Assembly: GCA_902806565.1 (NCBI GenBank)
Contig: CADCXA010000029.1
Location: forward strand, 1,860,001 to 1,924,000
Source of the DNA: Hypoxylon rubiginosum
Taxonomy: Eukaryota; Ascomycota; Sordariomycetes; Xylariales; Hypoxylaceae
DNA length: 64,000 nucleotides
Direction: 5' to 3'
Below are positions 46,390 to 56,083 of this stretch, in pieces. The notes under the pieces are model-generated. The model was not told where the DNA came from and did not search any database. It was given only the letters and a program-made list of their open reading frames with translations. Within the stretch, counting starts at the first letter, position 1. Every line of letters begins with the position of its first letter. The translations under genes were made by a program, and so were the position numbers.

Positions 46390-47067
46390 ATGGCGACCCG
46401 ACTCCCCAGCGCCCTCCCGCGGCGCCCTACTACCACGGCCGCCGCCCCGACATCTATAATAACAACGATACTATCCGCCCCCCCTCCGACCTCCTCCTTC
46501 CTCGCCAAACCCTCGCACACCCCCCTCTCCCGCACCCCGTCCCGCGCCGCGACCATAATCCGGCGCCCGCGCCGCCCCTACGCCTTCACGCAGCTCGTGG
46601 TCCAGACGGACGGGTCGACGTACACGCACCGCACGACGGCGCCCGCGGCCCTGTACCGCGCCGCCAAGGACACGCGGAACCACGTGCTGTGGCAGCCGTC
46701 CGACCGCACCCTGCGCAACGTCGAGGTCGACGAGGCGGGAAAGCTCGCCGCCTTCCGCGGCCGCTTCGGCCGCGGCTGGGACGCCGAGAAGACCGGGGAC
46801 GACGCAGTCGCAGCGACCGACGAGGCGTCGCAGATGGAGAGGCTTGAGGCTGCTGTTGCTGCGGACGAGAGCCAGGACGCTGCTGACGATGCTGCTGCCG
46901 CTGGGAGGAAGACTGGTGGTGCTAGGAAGGACGCCGGAAAGGATAAAAAAGAGGCTGCTGCTGCGGCTCGCCCTGGGATGGATGCCCTGAGTGATTTGAT
47001 CTCGAGCTATGGGGCTCAGCAGGAGCCGCTTCGGGAGCCGAAGCCGAAGCCCGTCAAGAAGAAGTAA
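46390..47067 (+). CDS. MRPL36: Mitochondrial large-subunit ribosomal protein bL31m
   Basis: A single exon encodes 225 residues. The N-terminal 60 residues are rich in Arg, Thr, Pro and Ala and lack acidic residues, as in a mitochondrial import sequence. The conserved part is YAFTQLVVQTDGSTYTHRTT...KDTRNHVLWQPSDRTLRNVEVDEAGKLAAFRGRFGRGWD (about 64-135), the bL31 fold of yeast Mrpl36. The C-terminal 90 residues are an Ala/Lys/Glu-rich extension of low complexity. Start choice: the ATG at 46390 begins the presequence and lies in good context (CCGCAATGG). Confidence 0.88.
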   Translation: MATRLPSALPRRPTTTAAAPTSIITTILSAPPPTSSFLAKPSHTPLSRTPSRAATIIRRPRRPYAFTQLVVQTDGSTYTHRTTAPAALYRAAKDTRNHVLWQPSDRTLRNVEVDEAGKLAAFRGRFGRGWDAEKTGDDAVAATDEASQMERLEAAVAADESQDAADDAAAAGRKTGGARKDAGKDKKEAAAAARPGMDALSDLISSYGAQQEPLREPKPKPVKKK

Positions 47068-47406
47068 GGTAGTGGTTGGTAAAATGGAATGATATGGGAC
47101 CGAAGTGCGTTCGTTAGAGCTATGGTCTACGTGATAGGAGACAAGCGACTATCTAATGCGAGGCGGCTACTACAAGATGTATTTACCGTGACGGCCCCGT
47201 GGTTGCATGCATACTGGCATCGCAGGAAGACGTGCTACAAAGGCAGAACAACGCTTGTCTTCTGTAGCTTTTGTACAAGTCTGTATTTTATACATCTCTG
47301 TTCAGAACCCCAACACCGAATTCGCAGCTTCTTGTATAAAAGGATATCAAAAGTGTTGAGAATTTTTTAAAGCCCTAAAGGCAAGGCTTACACGGCTATG
47401 CCATTC
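47068..47406. other. Convergent intergenic region
   Basis: This 339-bp stretch contains only probable 3' untranslated sequence of the two convergent genes. Confidence 0.5.
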
Positions 47407-49424
47407 CTAGTCCGAATCTTCATCGATGGTAGCCCTCGCTCGATCTACCGCCGTGTCCCCACGACCAGGAGCTTTGTCGCCGCCCTGATAGATAGGCGGG
47501 CGATAGAATACTGTGTCGTCGTCCTCAGCGTCCAGCTGCATCAAGAACGTCTCCCATTTCTCGATCAACTAGTAATAGCTTTAGTACTTGCTCTAAGAGG
47601 GAGAAATGTGAACTTATGGAGCCTTACCTCTTTCTGTGCCTCGACGGCACTCTCCAGGAAAGTCTCAACGGAGGATTTAAAATCCTCGACCTTCTCCCGC
47701 TCGAAACGGTCAAGCTCGGCGCGCATCAATCGTCCCATATCGTCGAAGAGCAACCTAGCTTGATGTACCTTGCGCTCGGCATCCGCTACCTCGGCACCCA
47801 CCTGGTTGAGGCGGTCTTGCTGAGACCTCCCCTGCCGTAGCAGCTTGTCCTGAGAAGACTTGCGCTTCTGTAGTTCGGATTCGGCGTTGTGCCAGGAATA
47901 AAAGGCCTTTTGCCGTTGGGAGAAGGCCTGCTTGACACTGCCGATCAATCGGATATATTCGTCGATGGTAATACCGAAAGTTAATACATCCTGCTGGGCT
48001 TGCCGGTCATACACATCTCGTATGGTGAGTTGCAGGTCCGACAGAGCATCGAGCGGGCCGGAAAGTGTAGTGCTTAGTTCCACTGTCGAGAGCGCGTGCA
48101 ACGAGGCCGAAAACTCTCCTGCTGATTCCGCCATAGCTTTTCGTTGGATGACCATTGTATCCATGGATTTCATTAGTGCCTTAAGTTGGTTTTCCAGCGC
48201 ATCAAGATATACCCGTCGATCATGGAACCACTGCAATTATTAGATGCTGTATTTCTGAGACAGGCCGAGTGACTTACATCATCCTGCTCGACAAACTTGT
48301 TACTACCCCCAACATTGATGCCGAGAGATCCTAGAACACCCTTGCTCTCTCCAGGTATAGGCTCCCTTCTCTCCTTATGCTTGACGTCAACGTTGAAAGA
48401 CTCGCTCTCCAGGAAGAGTTTTAGGTCGGGATCGTGCTGTAGGGTCAGGTGGGCGGCGATCTTGTTCAACATCTTCTCCAAAGCGGCTCGGCGGGACTCG
48501 ACGAAATTGCTCTCAAAGCGATTGAGAGCCTGCTTCTCGGGAGGCGGAGGTACTACCACACCGGGATTGTTCCCATGCATCGTGTTATAAAGCCATAGGA
48601 AATCACGGTATCTTCGCTTCACCTCGAACTCCGGTTGTTTATAGCCTTTCGACGTTGTCTACTCGTAGTCAGAACAGTAACCCGTATTCGCTTAAGTTGC
48701 ACCGCATACCTTTGTGCGAACAGAGTAGACAATGTGTGAGCTTGTCAAGTCCCCAACCTTGATCGGATCGCCGACGGTGATATAGAAGCTGGGCTTGGCC
48801 GCTTGTTCGATACTAACACTTGGCTGGCTCGTGGCTCTCACCGGGCTCGGCTGCGCAGCTTGGACGGGAGGAGGCGCTCTCAGGCCGACTGGTCGTTCGA
48901 GGTCATCGTCTTCGAGACGGTGGGGGTCGGCAGGACCTGTCCGCCTCTGCGCTGGCTGCGGCATGGTGGTTCGAATTACCATCTGTTCCTTCTGCGGCGG
49001 AACCGGAGGCTCGTCGGCTTGGGCATCTGCACCCGGGGATGTATTGGCCCCTAGAGGGCCTAACGGGCCTAGCGGATCATCGGCGGCTTCGAGCTTGGTG
49101 GGCTGAGCGACTAGGCGGCGTATCGGTCCCCTCGAACCACGACCAGTGGGAGACTTGATGGAGGATTGCGATTGTTGCGAGGACTCGGCATCTTGGGACT
49201 GGGTCTTTGTCGAGCTATCTACATATATGAATCGTGTCAGCGACTATAGTCAGCCCACTCTAAAGCCAAGTGGAACAAACAGACCCTCTTGATTGAAGGT
49301 TGGAGCTCTCGAGGAAGACTGGGATGGGACATCTGAGGATGGTTAAGCAAAATTGCAGCGACTTAATTGATAATAAGGTTATCATACCACCCCAAGGAGA
49401 ATCGCCTGCTTCTCCCAAGTCCAT
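47407..49424 (-). CDS. VPS5: Sorting nexin Vps5 (retromer PX-BAR subunit)
   Basis: Six exons are proposed (49424-49388, 49332-49285, 49218-48710, 48658-48278, 48230-47628, 47568-47407), giving 579 residues with matching phases throughout. Residues to about 170 are disordered. The PX domain runs from about 173 to 300 and includes YITVGDPIKVGDLTSSHIVY, the KRRYRDFLWLY phosphoinositide-contact motif and GVVVPPPPEKQ. The rest is a BAR-type helical domain (WFHDRRVYLDALENQLKALMKSMDT...DVLTFGITIDEYIRLIGSVKQAFSQRQ). Vps5 pairs with Vps17 and retromer to tubulate endosomes and return cargo to the Golgi. The first exon is only 37 nt (MDLGEAGDSPWG). Confidence 0.93.
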
Positions 49425-50038
49425 TGTGAATAATATCGAGATCTGCGACGGGTCTATAAGTATAGAAATGAAGCTATGACAAGTGGTGGTTGAAGAAAGC
49501 TGGAACTTGTAATGTTTTTTGGGGGTTACGTTGAATCGTTCACTGTTGCCGGGGACCGAGTGGCAGCCTGTTCCGACTTGGAGTGGCAGAGTGGGGCTCA
49601 GATATAGGTAGCTTAGGTACCTTCCCCTGCTACCCTGTTCCTTTGCTACAAGTCTTTCCCGTCACTAGAATAAGAATATTGCTTCGAAAGATAACCAAGT
49701 CAATTGTCAATTGATGTAATAAATTTCGGCGAAAGGAAGATAAGACGATAATATTGCTGGGGCAGTAAAAGTAATAAAATCAATCATATTCTAAGATTCC
49801 AAGACCACGAATTGCAAATGCTTAGGTTAACAAATCTATAATAAGTCAATAAAGGAATTCGTCTGAACTTTTCTAGTTAGACTATCCTATAAAACAGGGA
49901 GACATCCGAGGGTATAGGACTCCATGAACGCCGCCCAATGCTGATATTCCCATATGCCTAATTCCTCGACACTTGGCGTGTTTTCATCAACGATATGCCC
50001 GGCCCAGCCCAACTGTACCAACTGTGTGTAGTATTGAC
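49425..50038. other. Promoter of VPS5 and 3' flank of MED11
   Basis: The two genes run in tandem on the minus strand. The stretch becomes AT-richer at about 49675-49880. No other feature was recognised. Confidence 0.5.
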
Positions 50039-50648
50039 CTAGCTGTAGCTCTCGCCGCTATCCGTGGCCTCGCTCGTACCACTGGTCTCTAGGAGTCGTC
50101 GCAAGAAAGATTCGGCCTCGTTCCAAAGATCAGCTTCCATATCACTCTCCACTTTGTTGCTTCGACTGTTGAGCCAACCGACGTCGAGTCCACCAATCCT
50201 CCCGTCGCCATCAGGTTGAAGAGGCATGTTGCGATTTCCGGCACCCGCAGTCTTACTGCCTTCTGCGTCGGCACTCTGCGTCTCGTTCGTGTCCAACGAA
50301 ACGATACCGGCCTCTTCTAGCCCCCATATCTGACGTTTCATGCCGACATTCACGGTTCGGAGCGTCCGCAGGAAATCGTTCATTGAATTCTGGAAGACTT
50401 CGATTTGGTGGTCTTTGTGGTCGGCCATCGCAGCATCATCGTCTTGGGCCTGCTGCTTGCCGAGGGTCTGAACAGCTGAAGCGGTGGATCGCAAAAGGCT
50501 GACAATGTTCTGAACGTGTGTTAGTCTTGAGTAGGGACTAGGGGTAAAAGTAGCATGGCTAACATACTCGATCGATGTCGCTAAGTTGCTGGATGCGCTC
50601 AGCCTTGGTTAAAGGCACAAAGGGAGCTTGGTCGGGGTTATTCTCCAT
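50039..50648 (-). CDS. MED11: Mediator complex subunit Med11
   Basis: Two exons (50648-50568 and 50509-50039) give 183 residues. Exon 1 encodes MENNPDQAPFVPLTKAERIQQLSDIDR and exon 2 starts NIVSLLRSTASAVQTLGK, together the helical Med11 core (KAERIQQL...DIDRNIVSLL...A...L). A helix with FQNSMNDFLRTLRTVNVGMKRQIWGLEEAGI follows. The C-terminal third is acidic and low in conservation, usual for fungal Med11. Med11 sits in the Mediator head and contacts TFIIH and Rad2 in yeast. It is divergent from TAF5 across 517 bp. The call rests on motif resemblance; a short helical subunit is harder to assign than an enzyme. Confidence 0.85.
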
Positions 50649-51165
50649 CCTGAACTTGGAATCACGGGTGATAACTAAGACTTCGCGTGCAAATAGAGGA
50701 ATGTCGGTTACTAATGTTTTCCGAGGGAGTAATGATCTTGTTTGTTACCATTAGGTAGGTGGTGTGAATTCTTCAATTCTTCCACAGCGGTCCCGAAGTA
50801 CCTTAGGCGGTTGGTGGCATAAGGTTGTCTTCTATTGAACAAATCGAAGTACCTGGGGAAGTGGGACACTGGCCCCCACCATGCCCAGTTCCTTATAAAG
50901 AAGTACCTATGTACTCATTAGCGTACCCGTACCCACAACTTTGCCTGTCTGCCTGCAGTTGCTGGGCCTTCACTTTTGAGCCTCAACATTCAACATTCAA
51001 CACCCGCCGAACCTTCATCAAATTACTTTTCATTTTCCATCAAATATGTTCATCTTCGCCGTGAAATTATCGCGAAATCTGAACTGCGTATGATAAACTC
51101 ATCAAATCTATCGCTACCCTTCACTCCTCTAAACCTGGGGATACTCTTGTTTCGGTGCTGCAGCC
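50649..51165. promoter_or_regulatory. Bidirectional promoter between MED11 and TAF5
   Basis: The only sequence between the two divergent start codons is this 517-bp stretch. No TATA box in a convincing place was found. A shared promoter for two RNA polymerase II machinery genes is inferred from the arrangement. Confidence 0.45.
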
Positions 51166-53606
51166 ATGGCTAGCACAGGCCCTCCCGGCGCTGGAGGCGC
51201 ATCCAACAACACCTTCGTTCCGCCCCAGGCTCAACAGTCGACGACTCCCGTCGTCCCTCCGGGTCCAACTGCCACCTCGACCACCACAGCGACTAACCAA
51301 AATCTAAACCAGATAGTGAGTATTTTATTATCTATATTCTAAATGTTCCAAATAATTTGCCATACTCATTACATCCTATAGGTGACGGACTACCTACTTA
51401 AAAAAGGTTATCGCCGCACGGAGGAAACCTTTCGCCAGGAAGTCAAGGATATAGATGAGAGTGGGAAGCCTCGAGGTAGTAATGAATCCTCCAACTCGAA
51501 GTTTCTTCCTGCCGGCAAGTATCTGAGCGCGTTCAAGCATCTTGCGCGATGGATCGACAATGGAATCGATCTCTACAAGGTAAGCCCTATCGCTATTACC
51601 CGGCTACTGATGATCCGAGTCTCACATGAGTGTAGTTCGAGCTAAGCAAGGTTCTTTGGCCACTCTTCGTTTACTCTTACCTTCGATTAGTTAGCCAAGG
51701 TTCCTATGCGCATGCCGAGGACCTTATAGAGCAGACCCGAAGTCGCTTTGAGAAGATGTATCCCGACGAGCTGAAGGGTCTGGCTACGGTCACTCTCTCC
51801 CTACATGTGAAGGAGAGTCCTGTCGCCAAGGCCTATCTTGAGAACCAGTACATCATTCCTATTAGCAAATCCTTGACTGGACACCTGTTCCACTTCCTGG
51901 AGCGCGACTTGGACCAGTGCGGAGCTGTGGTCCTCGATATTATACAAGCGAACTGCCGTCTCGATTCCGTAGATCGTGGTCCCATCGAACCCTTCAGCTT
52001 TGACGCCATCTACCGCCGCGCTAGGCAGCTGGACTTTACCGAAATCGAGATCGAGGAAGGTATACCGGGCATGACTAACCGCGGTGGTCTCGCACGAAAT
52101 ACCCTTGACAGCATGCCCGGTGTAAAGTTAGGAACGTTACCCATGGAATCTGACCTTCGAGGTGATTTGGTTCCCGAGCTCGAAGAAGAAGACAGGCTCC
52201 ACCCGCCCAAGGAAGGTTTCCGGTCTCTGGTGGATGAGTTTAACGCGATGCATCCCATTAAAAAGGAAGCAGGTGATTCCCCTCAGCGTTCAGATATTCC
52301 CTATCCTCCTTCACGAGCAAGAGACGTCGTCATGGAGATGCAGAAGGTCCGAGAGAACCGTGATCGATTCCGTATCGAGGGTCGTACCGGTGGTGTAGGT
52401 CCTGGCGTCTCTGTGTGTATTCACACGTTCCACAACCATCTGGGAAGGTAGGTGCCTTCTCTACTTGCTGCCGTAGAGAAAACGCGCTGACATTTCTGTA
52501 GCATCTCGTGCATGGACTTCTCCAAGGACCAAGAACTCGTGGCTGTAGGCACCACGGAATCTTACATTCGAGTGTGGTCTCTTGACGGCAAAGCTCTAAA
52601 GTCTCGTCTACCGCCCGAGAAAGATAGGAAGGTAAATAATCGCAAGCTCATAGGCCATTCTGCTCCAGTGTATACAGTGGCCTTTTCGGATGCGATCGCG
52701 AACTTGGACCGTAACATTTACGACGGCGACCCCCAACCCGAAACGGATACCAAACTACTTCTTTCCTGCTCAGCCGATGGCCAGGTGCGATTGTGGTCCC
52801 TCGAAGTCTGGTCTTGCCTATGTATTTACAAAGGCCACGACGGACCGGTCGGATCTCTGGCTTGGAGCCCCCATGGCCATTACTTTGTGACCGGCGGCTG
52901 GGATAAGACTGTCCGGGTCTGGTCGCAAGACCATGCTTCGGCGCAGCGACTTCTTGTCGGTCACGATACAGCTATCTCAGTAGTAGCTTGGCACCCTAAC
53001 GGTGCCTACGTATTCTCGGCATCCGACGAAACTGATAAGTCGATTCGCATGTGGTCCGTAGTCAGTGGAGACTGCGTCCGTATCTTCAACGGCCATACGG
53101 AATACATATCGGCTCTGGAGTGTGCGCCAAGCGGCAAGATACTCGCCTCGGCCGACATAGGTGGTAACATCATCCTATGGGACATCGAGAAGGGGTCTCG
53201 TATCAAGCGCTGTCGCGGCCACGGACGCGGAGGAATTTGGTCGCTCGGCTTTAGTGTGGAGAGCAGCGTTCTCGTATCCGGTGGCCAAGACAACACGGTC
53301 CGCGTGTGGGATGTTGACATGCCTTCTGATGGTAACCGCCACGCGAACCAACAGGATGGTGACAGCACAATTGTTGCGGCAGGTGGACAGGCGGACGGCA
53401 AGCAGACCGGGCAGGCAACCCAGCCTTCTAGTGGCGCGGGTGGTAGTACGGGAAAGAGAAAAGGCAAGGAGGTGATGATTACCCCGGATCAGATCAGCGC
53501 TTTCCCAACGAAGAAAACACCCGTGATGAAGGTTCAATTCACACGGATGAACCTCGTTATTGCTGGCGGATGCTACCAACCGGAGACCCAGGACGCAAAC
53601 CGGTAG
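51166..53606 (+). CDS. TAF5: TFIID/SAGA subunit TAF5 (WD40 repeats)
   Basis: Four exons (51166-51315, 51382-51579, 51636-52447, 52502-53606) give 754 residues. The order is diagnostic: a LisH motif ([21 protein letters not shown], from about 51); the TAF5 N-terminal dimerisation domain ([33 protein letters not shown]... to about 250); a linker; then six WD40 repeats from about 380, including [12 protein letters not shown]...[25 protein letters not shown]...TVRVWSQD and [18 protein letters not shown]...IILWDIE. The C-terminus [12 protein letters not shown] is typical of TAF5. It is shared by TFIID and SAGA and scaffolds histone-fold TAFs. A low-complexity Gln/Ala/Gly/Ser insert follows the sixth repeat at about 660-700. 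The start codon is in good context (GCAGCCATGG). Confidence 0.95.
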
Positions 53607-53980
53607 AGAAGCCTATCTCTCGACCGGCAACATATATCCAGTTGGACAAACCAAGTGGTGAATATTTGACGATACGCGGCCTTTTCGATGGGCAATTGGC
53701 ACGCAGGCGATAGCCTCGTCCAGAAATCGTCTACAGAGGATACCCTTTATTAAGACGTGTATTTACTGTAATGATACGAGGAAAATCGGGAGAGGTATGG
53801 TGAAAATGCGTAGCCCTTGCGATGTTTTTTTCTGGGGCAGACTAAGATCGGGATAAGTTGAGAGGTTGGCGACTGCTTTTTAAGGCTACTGGGTAGATGA
53901 GAAAAAGATATCCGACAGCCATTAATCCGTAACACATATGGATATTTGTCATTAGCAGGTAGCAATGACATAAATTTTCA
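53607..53980. other. Convergent intergenic region
   Basis: Probable 3' untranslated sequences of TAF5 and the glycosyltransferase gene; no other feature. Confidence 0.5.
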
Positions 53981-55459
53981 TTAAGGCTCTAGACCCTGCT
54001 GTTTGATTCCGGGCCGTTCTTTAATTGCCTTGAGTACTTCTCTATGAACTATGTCGAAGCAGTCTATTTCTTCACTTTCTTTCTGAAGCTCCCGTACACG
54101 TCTAGCGTACCGCTCGTCTCGCAGCACGCTCTCAACCGCGTCTCTCACCTGTTCGGCAGACGGTGTGGCTGTACCTAAATCGACGCCAATCCCGCTCCAC
54201 GCGACTCTTCGCGAGTTCTCCGTCTTGTCCATACCCTCGCCGGCGACGACCATCGGCACGCCGTTCGCGATCCCGTGATTCACGGCCCCGAACCCTGCGT
54301 TGTGTATCCAGACATCCGCGTGTGCTAGTACGGCGTCGTAGGATAGGTAATCGGCTATGCGAGCATTACTTGGGACTTCGACGTCATATTTAGATAAATT
54401 GGCATCTTTCCACCCTAAAATCGCGACGACCACCACGTCGTCCGCGCGGGAAGCGAACGCGCGAAGCGTCGGGATGATCAAGTCATGCGGGTTGATCTCA
54501 ACGGTGCCCTGCGCCACGACGACGACCTTCTTGCGTTCGGGCGCGGGAAGCGCCGAGTTGGACACGAGCTCCGGCCACCAGGGGAACCCGGGGTCCTCGG
54601 CAGGGCGGGACACGGGCGCGTCGCCCCCCTGGACGAGCCCCGCGAACCGGAACCCGGCCGGCCAGTCGCCGCGCGGGTACTCGAACCCGGGGACGCCGAG
54701 CTGCAGGACGGCGCCGTGGGCCGCGTAGTTGGCGCCCGAGAGGAAGACTTCGTTGGGACCACCGCGGACGGCGCCGGCCTCGCGCATCCGGGCGTCGAGC
54801 AGCGCCGTCAGGCCCGCGGCCCGGGGCGCCCAGCTGCGCGCCCAGAGCTTGGCGTTGCGCGCGCGGCCCTCGGCGGACGCGTCGAACGGGAAGGGGTACC
54901 CGGCGGGCGGCAGGTCGGCGCTGCGGATCGCCGGGACGGTTACCGAGACGCACACGCTGGCCAGGGGAGAGGCCACGCCGTCCGGTAGCGGGGCGCCGTA
55001 GAATAGTGGTAGGATGCCGTAGAAAAAGGCCTCGGCCAGCACGACGACGCCGCGGTCCGGGGCGCGCGCGTGCAGCGAGCGCAGGGCTTCCTTCACGCAG
55101 GCCCACTGCGCCGGCAGCGGGTCCAGGCACTGCGCGCGCAGGTCCGCGAGCACGCGGTCGCCCCAGTGGAGCGACGCGTACGCGGACCTGCCCGGGCCGG
55201 GGGGGTCCTCGTAGTACGCCTTGTCGTCGAGGTCCGCACTTCCCGTCAGGGGTAGGAAGACGGAGCCGGCTTCGACGATGCGCCGCCGGTGTGCGGTCGG
55301 GCCTAGGAAGAAGGTCGGCCAGCCGCGCGCGCGCAGGGCGGCAGCTATGCGGATCATCGGGGCGAGGTGGCCCGATAGGGGGTGGCAGAGGATTAGGACG
55401 GACGGGCGGTCGTCATCTTCTTCTCCGGCCGGGGCGTGGTCCGAATCTGGGACTGGCAT
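53981..55459 (-). CDS. GT1-family UDP-glycosyltransferase (MGT/YjiC-like)
   Basis: A single exon encodes 492 residues. The N-terminal acceptor-domain motif CHPLSGHLAPM is at about 25-35. The C-terminal donor-binding signature is HNAGFGAVNHGIANGVPM at about 386-403, followed by GMDKTENSRRVAWSGIGVDLG, equivalent to the PSPG-box end where Asp and a Gln/Lys contact the sugar. Here the usual DQ is DK. The family transfers a sugar from a UDP-sugar to small hydrophobic acceptors; bacterial and fungal members often detoxify or decorate secondary metabolites. The middle of the gene (about 54450-55400) is very GC-rich, which creates long shadow frames in other readings. No signal peptide or transmembrane anchor is seen, so the protein is probably cytosolic. 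Substrate unknown. Confidence 0.92.
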   Translation of the reverse strand: MPVPDSDHAPAGEEDDDRPSVLILCHPLSGHLAPMIRIAAALRARGWPTFFLGPTAHRRRIVEAGSVFLPLTGSADLDDKAYYEDPPGPGRSAYASLHWGDRVLADLRAQCLDPLPAQWACVKEALRSLHARAPDRGVVVLAEAFFYGILPLFYGAPLPDGVASPLASVCVSVTVPAIRSADLPPAGYPFPFDASAEGRARNAKLWARSWAPRAAGLTALLDARMREAGAVRGGPNEVFLSGANYAAHGAVLQLGVPGFEYPRGDWPAGFRFAGLVQGGDAPVSRPAEDPGFPWWPELVSNSALPAPERKKVVVVAQGTVEINPHDLIIPTLRAFASRADDVVVVAILGWKDANLSKYDVEVPSNARIADYLSYDAVLAHADVWIHNAGFGAVNHGIANGVPMVVAGEGMDKTENSRRVAWSGIGVDLGTATPSAEQVRDAVESVLRDERYARRVRELQKESEEIDCFDIVHREVLKAIKERPGIKQQGLEP

Positions 55460-56083
55460 TGCGAGAGTCTATGCGCTTGGCTTCCGTGTGAACTTCTAGC
55501 CGAAGGTAGGTACCTAGTTAGATTTAACACTTTCATCCATAAGTCACCTATAATACTATCCTTTCGTAGGACCCTGTGCCGGCTGATCGGCAACGAGGAT
55601 GTTGTAGATAGCCTGTGAACGCCGGATGAATGCGATTCTATACGGACTGGCTGACTAATCACACAGTTTAATATATCGATGGCTGCTGAGTCATCAATTG
55701 TCCTCGTACAGTCAGTCTTCGCTGTAAATCCATGATAAGTGACATCAAGGCCCCTATCCGGGAGTAAAGCACCCCCTCTATTCCAGAACCTTAGGGGGTC
55801 ATCATTCTGTTTGGGCTTAGATCGGTATATGCGTGTATGGGACGCCACATTACAAGGCGGTTGATAGTCAGACAACACCGAACTCTACCTCCCTCCACTG
55901 CCTCACTTTAGAATCTTGATTTTGATCATTTCTTGAGACCTGACTGTGTGGGATGGCTTACCTAATCAGAGAGGATATGAGTCGATTCCCAATTGAAGCC
56001 GGAAAACTTAGACTCTTCCTACTACAACATCAATTTATCCCTTAAGTCAAACAACTGCCACCTGCAATCACACAAGTGACAAA
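55460..56083. other. Divergent intergenic region
   Basis: This 624-bp stretch separates the glycosyltransferase start from the start of the TPR gene remnant. A TAGGTAGGTACCTAG stretch lies at about 55504-55518. A 161-codon minus-strand frame (55393-55878) crosses the glycosyltransferase start and looks accidental. Confidence 0.5.
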
